NCBI RefSeq assembly: GCF_026262505.1
Contig: NC_067208.1
Span: 18,485,962-18,549,961, forward strand
Reading direction: 5' to 3'
Length of the DNA: 64,000 nt
Origin: Trichomonas vaginalis G3
Taxonomy: Eukaryota > Parabasalia > Trichomonadida > Trichomonadidae
Shown here: positions 39,636 to 49,790 of the stretch, piece after piece
Layout: every line of letters begins with the position of its first letter
Position numbering within the stretch: the first letter of the stretch is position 1
Notes under the pieces: generated by a model
What the model was told of the DNA's origin: nothing
Seen by the model: the letters and a program-made list of their open reading frames with translations, nothing else
Database searches by the model: none
Program-made: the position numbers and the translations under genes

Positions 39636-42600
39636 ATGAATTCTTTGAATGATTTTGCGGATATCCTAATTCAATGCAACTCACAAGATGATGAAATTCG
39701 ACGACAGTCTGAATCGGTAAGAGATAGTTTTCTAAATGAGCAAACAAATCTTTTCTTTGAATGGATAATTCAAATAATTTTAAATGATGAACATTCAAAT
39801 TTACATGAATATGCGATACTCATGATTTATTCGATCTACAGACACCAAAAACAGATCCTCACTCCAGAAATTACGCAAAAATTTTATCAAGATTTTAGAC
39901 CAATCATTCCGCTGCTTCTTTCACTAAATTCAATTGCATATTTACAAAAGACATGGATTTCTTACGTCCTGGCCTTCGTTATGACTCTTCTTCATCAACA
40001 ATTTCCAGAAACTGACTTTAATTTCAATGAAAGCATAAGAGATCTTGAAAAATCCATAGGTACCAACTTCCTCTTTACAATTATTACAGAATCTATAGAG
40101 TGTTCACAAGATTTATGCACTTTTGATTTAAATTATCTTTATCAACTTATACAGAGCAATTCAACTCAATTATACGATATCGTCAATTTATACTTTTCAA
40201 TTATTGCGAAATCAGAGCCAATTAACGAATTTCTTGAAATTTTTCCACAAATCTTAGAGATAATTGACAAATCAACAGAATACCAGTATCTTTCGATCAT
40301 CGGCAACTTTTGTGAGAAGAATTCTCCATATTTTCCAACAATTTTCCTTGATTTATCAAAATTTATTTCAAATAAAGTCATGAATTCAGAAGACGAGCAA
40401 ACCATCATTCAATGTTTATTTATATTCGAAAATATAGTTCAATACAACTCAGAAACAGTTCAATTTTCAGTAGATTTTTTTGATATTTTAATTGACACTT
40501 TTATTTCAGTTTTAAACAAGATCGACTACATGGATGATGAAAACTCTCTTAGTAGCATCGCTCCTGACATTGTTCATCAAATTACAAACTCAGGATTACC
40601 AGGAATAAATTCCCGTTTCCTTCAGAGGTCGGAAACATTCTTACAAGGTGATTTATCCGAATACATGTATGGTTTCCTTGTTTTTATTGCTTCAGGAACT
40701 TCTACATTAGGAATTGACGAAATTTTAGGAGATTCATTATTAGAACTCATCAATAGTGATGATATTCGTATAAAATATGTTGCATATAAAGTATTTAAGC
40801 GTATAGAGTACACTCTTGTTAAAATTAATTATTCAGAATTTGTTGAAGTTATTTTCAATGATATATCAGCAGATAGCAATCACAAGATTGTAACATTGGC
40901 ATTAAGCTCGCTTTCCTTTATAATTGATAAATATTTCCATGTCATTAAAGATAATTCTGAAGAAATACAACAGAAACTGCTTGAAAGCTTCTCGTTCATT
41001 GATAACGAAGATTGCTTGGCTACTTTGATCGAAACTTTGACGAAATTGCAAAATACAATTTCGAAAATTCCAGATATCCAGTCAATTTTCGAACTTTTCA
41101 ATAATATCCTTAAGGAATGTGATGGAAGCGATGTTGTTAAGATACAAATCCTTAATTCTGGCATTTCTGTGCTAAATACAGTAAAACAGAACGTAGAAAA
41201 GGATAAAGAAGAGGAAGCGAAAGAGGAATTAGAAAAATATGCCAAAATTTTATTAGAGCTTTGTGTAGAAAACCTTAATCGAAATGAATCGGAAATTGAT
41301 CCAAGATTTATGAAGAAATACCATGAATCTATGCTTACAATCCTTGGTTATATACAAGATGCTGGCGAATACAGTAATGATCTTTGGATTAGAGCGTTTA
41401 ATGTAATAATGAAGCCAATTCAGTTCAAAGAATTCTCCAGGAACGAATATATTGACTTAACAGCCTTTACTGTTATAGATAGGATACAAGGAAATACAAA
41501 ATATGCCATTGAAAACACAATTGTAGATTTATTAATAGAAAACATCAATATTATTAAGTATATGTGTAGTAACCAAGCTTGTTTTGATAAGTTATTAGAG
41601 AATAACAATGAACAATTGAATTCTTTCCTTCAAATTGTGAATAATTTTGTATCTTCTGAATATTTCATCGCAGATATTGCTGTTATATGTTTCGTAACAC
41701 TCCAATCATTATTCTCATATGCATATAAAACCAATAACAAGGAATTGGTCGATATTTTCCTTCAAATTTTTGCAGATGGATTATCTCGACAGATGGGTAA
41801 CGAATTCAGTTATTTAAACTTGACAAATATGTTTGAATCTATTCAGAAAATCATAGAAACACGGAATTTTGACTTAAATCAGTACCAAACTTTGAACGAA
41901 TCAATTATGAAGTTTGTAATCAACACATTGAAGTTCCAGTTGAATATAGCAACCGAATATTATCAGTCCGGCCAAGATACAATGCCAGAAAACTATTTTA
42001 TTGGCGAATATTTTTCCGGAATAGAAATGTTCGTAAATCCATTGATTTGTTTGATCAAAATTGATCATGAGATGTTGAAAAATTTATTTGGCGAAGAAAT
42101 TTTGCCTATTTTATTGAACGCAGCCCAAAACGATATTATGATCCAAATTTATCCAAGTTTGTTATTAGTTTACACTGCATTTGAACCAGATGGATCATTA
42201 TTTGGCGAATATCATGATATCTTCTACAATTTATTGAATATTCGCGTAGAATGCTCATCAATAGAAAATGATGACTCTAATCCAATTTTTATGAAATACA
42301 GAGCTGCCCTTAATAACTTTATGATGTTCTTCTTCGAATTATTCAATGTAATTCATTATCCTGATAATTATATCTTAGAATTATTAAATTATCTGAAAGG
42401 AGCCCTCGAAGAAGACTCTTTCTCTTATCTTAAGAATTATACCAATGTCATCAATGTTATTGCTAGTATTTACATTTATTATCCTGAAATTTATTCTGAA
42501 AATTTTGAAAATGAGCTATTATTTGTTCTTAGTTGCCATTTTGAACCTTCAGTAAGGATCGATGATAATGATAACTATTATATTGTCACTTTGCTCATTG

Positions 42601-42932
42601 CTTCGTGGATTTGCAATTATGGAGATTATTTAGACCAACAAGCTCAGCAATGTGATGAAATTAATGATGAATCCTATTACTATCAACTTTTCTCTTTGCT
42701 TTTCTACGATGGAGCTTACATTTACGATTCATTGTCTTGTCCTCACGATGACGCACTGAAAAGGTTGATCAACGTTGTGTTCTCAAGGGAAATAGCTCGA
42801 AGTAGGTTTGTTTTGTTCCTTCAATCGTACGAAGCCAGTGATCCGGATGTAATTCATGGATTGGTGAACAATATAAATAATATAATCAAAGAAAATAGCC
42901 AAAAGGCCATGAGTAATCAAAATGGTCAATAA
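39636..42932 (+). CDS. Karyopherin/importin-beta-like HEAT-repeat protein
   Basis: 1,098 residues, length and layout of importin-beta family members such as importin-4/5. The N-terminus (DDEIRRQSESVRDSFLNEQT onward, then YAILMIYSIYRHQKQILTPE) looks like the first HEAT repeats that bind Ran. The remainder is a continuous series of helix pairs (for example KYVAYKVFKRIEYTLVK, IVTLALSSLSFIIDKYF, ATLIETLTKLQNTI, IADIAVICFVTLQSLFSY). An acidic Glu/Lys stretch (EKDKEEEAKEELEKY) near residue 520 resembles the acidic loop of this family. It should carry cargo through nuclear pores with Ran. The exact family member cannot be assigned. Confidence 0.65.
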   Translation: MNSLNDFADILIQCNSQDDEIRRQSESVRDSFLNEQTNLFFEWIIQIILNDEHSNLHEYAILMIYSIYRHQKQILTPEITQKFYQDFRPIIPLLLSLNSIAYLQKTWISYVLAFVMTLLHQQFPETDFNFNESIRDLEKSIGTNFLFTIITESIECSQDLCTFDLNYLYQLIQSNSTQLYDIVNLYFSIIAKSEPINEFLEIFPQILEIIDKSTEYQYLSIIGNFCEKNSPYFPTIFLDLSKFISNKVMNSEDEQTIIQCLFIFENIVQYNSETVQFSVDFFDILIDTFISVLNKIDYMDDENSLSSIAPDIVHQITNSGLPGINSRFLQRSETFLQGDLSEYMYGFLVFIASGTSTLGIDEILGDSLLELINSDDIRIKYVAYKVFKRIEYTLVKINYSEFVEVIFNDISADSNHKIVTLALSSLSFIIDKYFHVIKDNSEEIQQKLLESFSFIDNEDCLATLIETLTKLQNTISKIPDIQSIFELFNNILKECDGSDVVKIQILNSGISVLNTVKQNVEKDKEEEAKEELEKYAKILLELCVENLNRNESEIDPRFMKKYHESMLTILGYIQDAGEYSNDLWIRAFNVIMKPIQFKEFSRNEYIDLTAFTVIDRIQGNTKYAIENTIVDLLIENINIIKYMCSNQACFDKLLENNNEQLNSFLQIVNNFVSSEYFIADIAVICFVTLQSLFSYAYKTNNKELVDIFLQIFADGLSRQMGNEFSYLNLTNMFESIQKIIETRNFDLNQYQTLNESIMKFVINTLKFQLNIATEYYQSGQDTMPENYFIGEYFSGIEMFVNPLICLIKIDHEMLKNLFGEEILPILLNAAQNDIMIQIYPSLLLVYTAFEPDGSLFGEYHDIFYNLLNIRVECSSIENDDSNPIFMKYRAALNNFMMFFFELFNVIHYPDNYILELLNYLKGALEEDSFSYLKNYTNVINVIASIYIYYPEIYSENFENELLFVLSCHFEPSVRIDDNDNYYIVTLLIASWICNYGDYLDQQAQQCDEINDESYYYQLFSLLFYDGAYIYDSLSCPHDDALKRLINVVFSREIARSRFVLFLQSYEASDPDVIHGLVNNINNIIKENSQKAMSNQNGQ

Positions 42933-42999
42933 TTTTTATTTTGTCGATAAAAAATTAAAATATTGTTTTATTTATTATAATGAAAATAATGTTTTACAT

Positions 43000-43137
43000 T
43001 CTCTGGAGAGATGAAGAAGATGGAGATTAACTGGTGTTCAGTTCTTGTTGCGAAATCTTACGAAAGTGTACTCAAAGAGTTACTTCAATGTTAAATTATT
43101 CGATTCTAAACCTTTTATTTGTTTTATAATATAATTC
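43000..43137 (+). pseudogene. Duplicated 3' end of the acidic-tract gene
   Basis: These 138 bases match 39271-39408, the last 30 codons, stop and 3' flank of the gene at 37068-39365, colinearly and with roughly 90% identity and no net length change. The copy begins in CTCTGGAGAGATGAAGAAGA and ends at ATAATATAATTC in both places. The karyopherin gene lies between original and copy. The copy is a dead fragment with no upstream coding part. Confidence 0.9.
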
Positions 43138-43203
43138 ACCTAAGCATGCGACGGTTTTACGCAATGACCGTATATTTTTAAATATATACGCATTTTCGGG
43201 GCT

Positions 43204-43315
43204 GAATGGCGGGTACGCAGTAGCCGCCATTCGGCCAAAAAACAAAAGTAGATAAAATTTGTCGCCGTCCCTTTTTTTCAGCTTATATCGGCGCGCGGCT
43301 TCGCCGCGCGCCGAT
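43204..43315. repeat. Two GC-rich hairpins
   Basis: The first has arms 43204-43212 and 43224-43232 (GAATGGCGG, extendable outward with GGC/GCC). The second is perfect: 13-bp arms 43287-43299 and 43303-43315 (ATCGGCGCGCGGC) around TTC. Nearly pure G+C in a roughly one-third-GC genome is striking. A C-T7-C tract precedes the second hairpin. Confidence 0.85.
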
Positions 43316-43869
43316 AGATGCGCTATATATATAAGACTAAAAATATTTTTTTCGTCGTCTTTAATTAAATCAAATTAGCTATCTAAATTTCATATTTTCG
43401 TGACTTACTTTTGACCATTTTCGGTTGCAATTTCTAATTGTTTTTAAACTAATAGCATTTATCAATTTGTGTTATATTATATTGCGGATTGATCCATTTA
43501 AATCGCCGAAAATTCAATGATCAAATAATTTCAAAAATAAATCATGCTCAAAATTCGATTTAAGCAGTTAAATTTATTCCTTATAGCAATATATATAATA
43601 ATCTCATAAATCACATCGAAATGCTGCACTGCTTGTTTTCTTCTTCTTTTTTTCTTTTTTTTTCCCTTTCTTTTCTTTTTCCTTCTTTATTCTTCCTTCT
43701 CTCTTGAAATTTTAAAAAGTTTGACAAATTAAAAAATTCGAAATTCAGAAAAATGTTTCAATACAAATGATATTTAAGTAGTTACGAATAGTAAAAAGAA
43801 TACATAAACAATAACGAGTTTTTATTAAAACAAAACAAAAATAATAAAATAAATTCATTAGTAAAGGTT
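43316..43869. other. Intergenic, low complexity
   Basis: AT-rich sequence with a C/T-only stretch around 43637-43700. No gene seen. Confidence 0.5.
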
Positions 43870-44105
43870 GAGAAGTAAGTTGAGCTAATGAGGAGTAACA
43901 GCGGATGAGGAGTAAGTCGAGCTGATGAGGAGTAAGAGTTCGAGCTGATGAGAGAGCTGATGAGGAGTAAGAGTTCGAGTTAATGAGAGAGCTGATGAGG
44001 AGTAAGAGTTCGAGCTGATGAGGAGTAAGTCGAGCTGATGAGGAGTATGAGCTAATGAGGAGTAAGTTGAGTTGATGAGAGAGCTGATGAGGAGTAAGAG
44101 TGTTC
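43870..44105. repeat. Minisatellite, about 12-23-bp units
   Basis: About 235 bases are built from GAGCTGATGAGGAGTAA-type units, joined as variants with or without GAGTTC and with a few G/A changes (GAGCTAATG, GAGTTGATG). The apparent minus-strand open frame over it is only a translation of the repeat. Confidence 0.85.
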
Positions 44106-44394
44106 TGCGAAACAATCTTATTTATTCCATCTGATCTGAAACACCAATTGTAATTAATATAAGATTTTTGTCGAATATCTAATTGATTTTGGCTTTAATT
44201 TTGTAACTGTACAAATTCTTATCTATGAACCTAATCAACGTTCATGAATTTTATCCGAAATCTTTTAAGCAATCGTTTTCAATACGCATATCGCATAGTA
44301 TTTATTTCTCCTAATAAGTATTAAAGGCTATTTTACATGGTATGATGAGATTGTGACATAGATATAGTGAATTTTACATTTTAAAAAAATATTA

Positions 44395-46302
44395 ATGTCC
44401 GAGAAAGACATTCATCCAAATGAATTCAGTGAATTACGAAGTACCTATGAATACTACATCGATTCATATAATACGTTGTATCGGTTAAAAACTGAAAATG
44501 AAGAAGAATGAAACACGATTTACAAAATAATTAAAACAGAGTTGATTGATTCAAATAAATATCCTGCCCAAGAGATTCTACAAGATATTTTGAATATCAT
44601 TCTATTTAATAACCGCTATACAAAGTCATATTTAAAACTTGCAAAACTTTTATATGATGAATATCATGTAAGAGAGGCCAACGATATTTGGGACATTTCT
44701 AACTACCTCTTTTATAAAGAATATGGAATTCAATTAAGCGAAAATACCAATTTCCATCAATTTGTATCACAAAACATAAACATTTTATCAGAAGATACAA
44801 TTTACAGATCAATTATGTATAATGACCAAGAAAAATTCATCTTATTTACTGAAAGAGAAGAATTTGATGAAAAGAAAATTCTTCAAAGCAGTTTATATCC
44901 ATATTCTAAAGAAGGATATTCATTACTTGATTTATGTTGTTACTATGGGGCAGTTGATTGTTTCAAGTTATTAAGAACGAAATTTCACTCAGAAATAACT
45001 CAAAACTGTCTGAGATTTTCGTTTTTAGGAGGAAATCCAGAGATAATGAGTGAATGTTTGAAATATCAGAAGCCAGATAAAGAATGCATGAGATATGCAA
45101 TTATTTCACACAACATTGATTTTGTTACATTCTTAATGAATGAATACAACTTAGAGATCGATTTAGAAAATTGCGGAGAATATAAAAATCTTGAATCATT
45201 TTTAGTTTGTTTCGATCAAACTAATGATGTTAACAAGTGCTTTGTTTATTCAACAATGTTCGATACTACATCCCTTTGTGAATTTTTCATTTCCAGACAT
45301 GCAAATCTCAATGCCAAAAATGAAAATGGAGAAACAGCTCTTCATTATGCAGCTAAAATTTGTCGAAAAGAAATAATCGAACTTTTCATTCCTCGCGGTG
45401 CAAATATCAACGAAAAAGATAAAAATGGAAGAACAGCTCTTCATTTTGCAGCAGGTTATAATAGTAAAGAATTAATCCTATTTCTTCTTTCACATGGGGC
45501 AACAACATCTCAGAAAGACTTTGATCAGCAAACAGCTCTACATTATGCAACTAAAAATAACAGTATAGAAATTGTCGAGCTTCTCCTTCATTTAGGTTCA
45601 AATATCAAAGGAAAAACTAAACATGGACAAACTGCTCTTCATTTAGCAGCAGGAAATAATAGTATAGAAAAAGTCAAATTACTTCTTTCACATGGTGCAA
45701 ATATAAATGAAAAAGATAAGTTTGGGAAAACCGCTCTTTATGAAGCTTTAAAACACAATAGTAAAGAAACAATCAAATTACTTCTTTCACATGGTGCAAA
45801 TATCAATGAAAAAGATAAAGATGGACAAACCGTTCTTTATGAAGCAGTATTTAATAATAGTATAGAAACAGCTGAATTCCTTCTTTCACATGGTGCAAAT
45901 ATCAATGAAAAAGATATAGATGAAGAAACTGCTCTTCATAAAGCAGCATTTAATAATAGTATAGAAACAGCTGAATTCCTTCTTTCACATGGTGCAAATA
46001 TCAATGAAAAAGATATAGATGAAGAAACTGCTCTTCATAAAGCAGCATTTAATAATAGTATAGAAACAGCTGAATTCCTTCTTTCACATGGTGCAAATCC
46101 CAATGAAAAAAATATAGATGAAGAAACTGCTCTTCATCAAGCAGTAACTTTTCGTTATATAGAATTAGCTAAAGTTCTCATTTCGCATGTTGCGAATATC
46201 TTTGAAACGAATGGATGTGGAAAAACTGCTCTTCAGATTGCTTCAAAATTTTTGAATCGAAAAGAAATATCCAAATTAAAACGTTCACAGTCCAAAAAAT
46301 AA
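44395..46302 (+). pseudogene. DUF3447 ankyrin-repeat protein gene with one premature TGA
   Basis: The natural start is the ATG at 44395 (MSEKDIHPNEFSELRSTYEY). The frame is broken once, by TGA at 44509-44511 (codon 39), where family members have a sense codon, and is otherwise open to 46302. Residues about 45-300 are the DUF3447-type N-terminal region (SYLKLAKLLYDEYHV, YLFYKEYGIQL, LLDLCCYYGAVDCFKLLRTK, GGNPEIMSECLKYQKPDKEC). About eleven 33-residue ankyrin repeats follow (LLSHGANINEKDKDGQT pattern). Units at about 45850-46150 are nearly identical 99-bp tandem copies, evidence of recent expansion. Translation could restart downstream only from internal ATGs. The family may mediate protein interactions; function unknown. 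Confidence 0.85.
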
Positions 46303-46381
46303 GGTAACAAATTTATATCAAAGAAATCAAGAAGTAATTAACTATGAGTATACTATTACCCTACTTTCCCAACATTTAGAA

Positions 46382-47118
46382 TAAGGTTATTGCCCTAAAA
46401 TTCAGTTATAGACACTTAGGAGAGCATTTAAGCCATGATATTTTGGCATATGATAGAGAAACATCTTATAAACATTTTCAGTATGTTTTCCTATAAAATA
46501 ACGATCTCACATGAAATTACTAAAATATCAAATTTTGATTTTCACTTTAAAGTTGGGAGAATACTCTACAGTGACAGGGTATACAATTTTAACCTTTGTT
46601 CTGATTATAAATAAAGTATTGATAGAGATATGAGTTGTACAGAATTATACACGTGTGTTTAATCAAATGTAAGTTGTGCAACAATAATGATTAGCTAGAT
46701 AGTATATTAAGGAACTGTGATTTATGATCTAATTCAATAAGATGTAAATGATATTCAAATATATTAAATAAATGCGAATGTTCAAGATGTGAAATCAGTT
46801 AGTTAATTGTTGTATATAGATATTTTACTGTGATTAATGAATTTTTTAACAATTTAAAATTATCAAATTTCAAAATATGCGCAATGAGATAATTTGAGAG
46901 TATTTTGAGAACTGAAGACTTATGATTTAGTGTTTTTGAATAAGCACATCAATATAAAGATAGAAAATAAATTGAGATATAATTTTTTTGAAGGTATTAT
47001 AAGGGTGGAGGTAGTAGGATAAATTTTTAATGTTCTATACTTTCATGGCAAATAATTAAATAGAAGTAAAACTTTGTTTTAAGAATTGAAAATTTTAAAT
47101 AAAAAAGGAATGTTAGTA
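46382..47118. other. Non-coding AT-rich part of the block
   Basis: About 740 bases, no gene and no clear repeat. Confidence 0.5.
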
Positions 47119-47540
47119 ATGCTAATTTATTTGATTCCGGGGGACACCCCGGTTATCAAATATATTTATTAAAATGGAAAATCTCTCACTTTTCGAAAAA
47201 ATCGAAACTGCAAGGATCTCCGATTCTCGATATGATAATTTATTTGATTCCGGGGGACGCCCCGGTTATCAAATATATTTATTAGAACGGAAAATCTCTC
47301 ACTTTTCGAAAAAATCGAAACTGCAAGGATCTCCGATTCTCGATATGATAATTTATTTGATTCCGGGGGACGCCCCGGTTATCAAATATATTTATTAGAA
47401 CGGAAAATCTCTCACTTTTCGAAAAAATCGAAACTGCAAGGATCTCCGATTCTCGATATGATAATTTATTTGATTCCGGGGACGCCCCGGTTATCAAATA
47501 TATTTATTAGAACGGAAAATCTCTCACTTTTCGAAATTTT
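47119..47540. repeat. 113-bp tandem repeat, about 3.6 copies
   Basis: The anchor TTGATTCCGG recurs at 47131, 47244, 47357 and 47470, exactly 113 bases apart. Each unit contains a near-perfect hairpin around CCGGGG-GACG-CCCCGG with arms extended by TATTTGAT/ATCAAATA, and a smaller one around TTTCGAAAAAATCGAAA. Units are over 95% identical, so the expansion is recent. The overlapping short open frames are artefacts of the repeat. Confidence 0.9.
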
Positions 47541-47860
47541 TTTTAACAAAAATATGGCATTCTTAAATTATAGTTACATGTTATTTCACAATCATTATCA
47601 TTAAAAAATTCAATTATTCAAGTTGTTTTGTCCCGACGGTTTTTACGGTTATAAAAATGGTTGCGAACTCAATCCATCAGCAAAATGTCGGTTGGGGTGC
47701 CCTTCTTGGCCTCCTGAGTACTCACCAAGATACCCCCAGCTCCCGCAAAACACCTCCCTTAGGTGAGCATTAACTGATGACATGAGTTAACAATTCTACA
47801 AAATCATCAAGCATGAAGGTTTATGATTTATAAATCAAAATCTCAGAAACTGCTTGACTT
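47541..47860. other. Spacer with a possible structured segment
   Basis: 47669-47799 is more GC-rich than its surroundings. It has nested complementary segments: AACTCA/TGAGTT with ATCAG/CTGAT at the outside, and GGTGAG/CTCACC further in. Not a tRNA. No gene. Confidence 0.35.
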
Positions 47861-48130
47861 TGCAAGTTGCTGTCTTTACCGGTTACTCTGCTGCAATCTC
47901 TTTTCTGATTGCAGGCAGAGTTCTGCATCCTGAGGACTTTGCCTTGCAGATATGCTTGTAATCACTACGTGAGCAACTTGGTGTTGCAAGTTGCTGTCTT
48001 TACCGGTTACTCTGCTGCAATCTCTTTTCTGATTGCAGGCAAAGTTCTGCATCCTGAGGACTTTGCCTTGCAGATATGCTTGTAATCACTACGTGAGCAA
48101 CTTGGTGTTGCAAGTTGCTGTCTTTACCGG
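47861..48130. repeat. 124-bp tandem repeat, about 2.2 copies
   Basis: TGCAAGTTGC recurs at 47861, 47985 and 48109, spacing 124. Each unit holds several inverted segments: GCAAGTTGCT/AGCAACTTG, ACTCTGC-TGCAATC to GATTGCA-GGCAGAGT, and CTGCATCC to TTGCAG. The sequence is unrelated to the 113-bp and 122-bp arrays but has nearly the same length and the same multi-hairpin design. Confidence 0.85.
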
Positions 48131-48228
48131 TTAGCTTTTTTTGAAGTTTCTTCGCATCTTATATAAGCTCTAGATCAATATTTATCATCAGAATTTGCAT
48201 CTCATAAAGCACGATATTAATCAAATAG

Positions 48229-48281
48229 GCAAATTTCATTCGGAGTCTCTCATTAAATGAGAAACTCCGAATGAGATTTGC
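48229..48281. repeat. Stem-loop, 24-bp arms
   Basis: Arms 48229-48252 and 48258-48281 (GCAAATTTCATTCGGAGT start) pair with two mismatches around a 5-base loop. Confidence 0.75.
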
Positions 48282-48347
48282 TCTAAGGTAATGTACTTGT
48301 TATGCTTGGCCTAGAAGCAAGGAGGAAACATGTATATGGTTTGTTTA

Positions 48348-48407
48348 TACTGAAGTTATCTGGAATTCTCTCAATTGAGGATTCAAATCCAGATAACAGC
48401 AGTATAA
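48348..48407. repeat. Stem-loop, about 18-bp arms
   Basis: ATACTG-AA-GTTATCTGGA pairs with TCCAGATAAC-AG-CAGTAT across an AT-rich loop. It follows the 48229 hairpin, repeating the paired-hairpin arrangement. Confidence 0.65.
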
Positions 48408-48594
48408 GTTAATATTGTTGTGCACCTCAGGTTGTTTATAGGCCCGAGAACGAGAAAAGAATTTATGGTGTGAATTGGCTCGATATATACCTACGCTCTG
48501 TAAAAAATACGTTATATTTTCTTTCATATGAGAAAAATGTTTTTCTTTTTTATAATACTATGTGCTTTGTTACTTCATAAATTGTCTATTTTTC

Positions 48595-48705
48595 TTATTA
48601 AAACCTATTTTTTCCGTGTGATTCGGAATCTACGCATTCAAAAAATGCGTTTTCCGCTCTCAGAACGCGAAAATATGAACTACATGACGAGATAAATCGA
48701 TTTAT
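48595..48705 (+). repeat. Diverged copy of the segment flanking the 122-bp array
   Basis: The ends (AAACCTATTTTTTCC and CGCGAAAATATGAACTACAT then GACGAGATAAA) match 50065-50155 in the same orientation with about 75-80% identity. The array at 48920-49790 is therefore framed on both sides by copies of one sequence. Confidence 0.6.
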
Positions 48706-48919
48706 TATGTTCCTAAATATTCTCATTTTTCAATCTTGCTCAATACTCAAAAATAAGCAGACTCTCAAATAGAGAACATAAAATAACTCATATTTATCAT
48801 ATTAAAATTTTGAAAAAGTCTCCCGAAAAAATCATATTTCGAAAATTTCAAAAAAATAAGTACATTTTTCGCCAAAGAAAAAAGAAAAATGTTTTTTTTT
48901 TGAATTTTTGATGATAATA

Positions 48920-49790
48920 TGCACTCCTGACGGTCGCAGTGTCTCATTCCGGGAGACATTGCCTGTGCATGTCTCCCAGAATGGCATACTGTTCCGCATT
49001 CATAACTTGAATGCGGAACTTTGACCGACAAGAGTGCATTGTGCACTCTTGTTGGTCTGCATGTGTCATTCCGGGAGACATTGCCTGTGCATGTCTCCCA
49101 GAACGAGACATTTATTGCAATCAGAATACGATTGCAAAACTTTGACCGACAAGAGTGTATTGTGCACTCTTGTTGGTCTGCATGTGTCATTCCGGGAGAC
49201 ATTGCCTGTGCATGTCTCCCAGAATGGCATACTGTTCCGCATTCATAACTTGAATGCGGAACTTTGACCGACAAGAGTGCATTGTGCACTCTTGTTGGTC
49301 TGCATGTGTCATTCCGGGAGACATTGCCTGTGCATGTCTCCCAGAATGGACATTTATTGCAATCAGAATACGATTGCAAAACTTTGACCGACAAGAGTGT
49401 ATTGTGCACTCTTGTTGGTCTGCATGTGTCATTCCGGGAGACATTGCCTGTGCATGTCTCCCAGAATGGCATACTGTTCCGCATTCATAACTTGAATGCG
49501 GAACTTTGACCGACAAGAGTGCATTGTGCACTCTTGTTGGTCTGCATGTGTCATTCCGGGAGACATTGCCTGTGCATGTCTCCCAGAATGGCATACTGTT
49601 CCGCATTCATAACTTGAATGCGGAACTTTGACCGACAAGAGTGCATTGTGCACTCTTGTTGGTCTGCATGTGTCATTCCGGGAGACATTGCCTGTGCATG
49701 TCTCCCAGAACGAGACAATTTATTGCAATCAGAATACGATTGCAAAACTTTGACCGACAAGAGTGCATTGTGCACTCTTGTTTGTCATCC
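48920..49790 (-). repeat. 122-bp hairpin array, left block (7 units)
   Basis: Seven monomers of 119-122 bp, reading on the minus strand. Every monomer has three stem-loops: one variable, one around GGGAGACATGCACAGGCAAT/GTCTCCC, one around CAAGAGTGCA/TGCACTCTTG. The variable hairpin has two forms, P (TTCCGCATTC/GAATGCGGAA) and Q (TTGCAATCG/TGATTGCAA). From the centre of the inverted duplication outward the order is Q P P Q P Q P. All ORFs here are translations of the repeat. Confidence 0.95.

Noticed and set aside
43885-44115. Minus-strand frame over the minisatellite
   Set aside because: The peptide merely repeats the DNA unit; no other coding evidence.
47669-47799. Possible tRNA or other structured RNA gene
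   Set aside because: Nested complementarities exist but no cloverleaf, box A/box B pair or known RNA signature was found; kept only as a spacer note.
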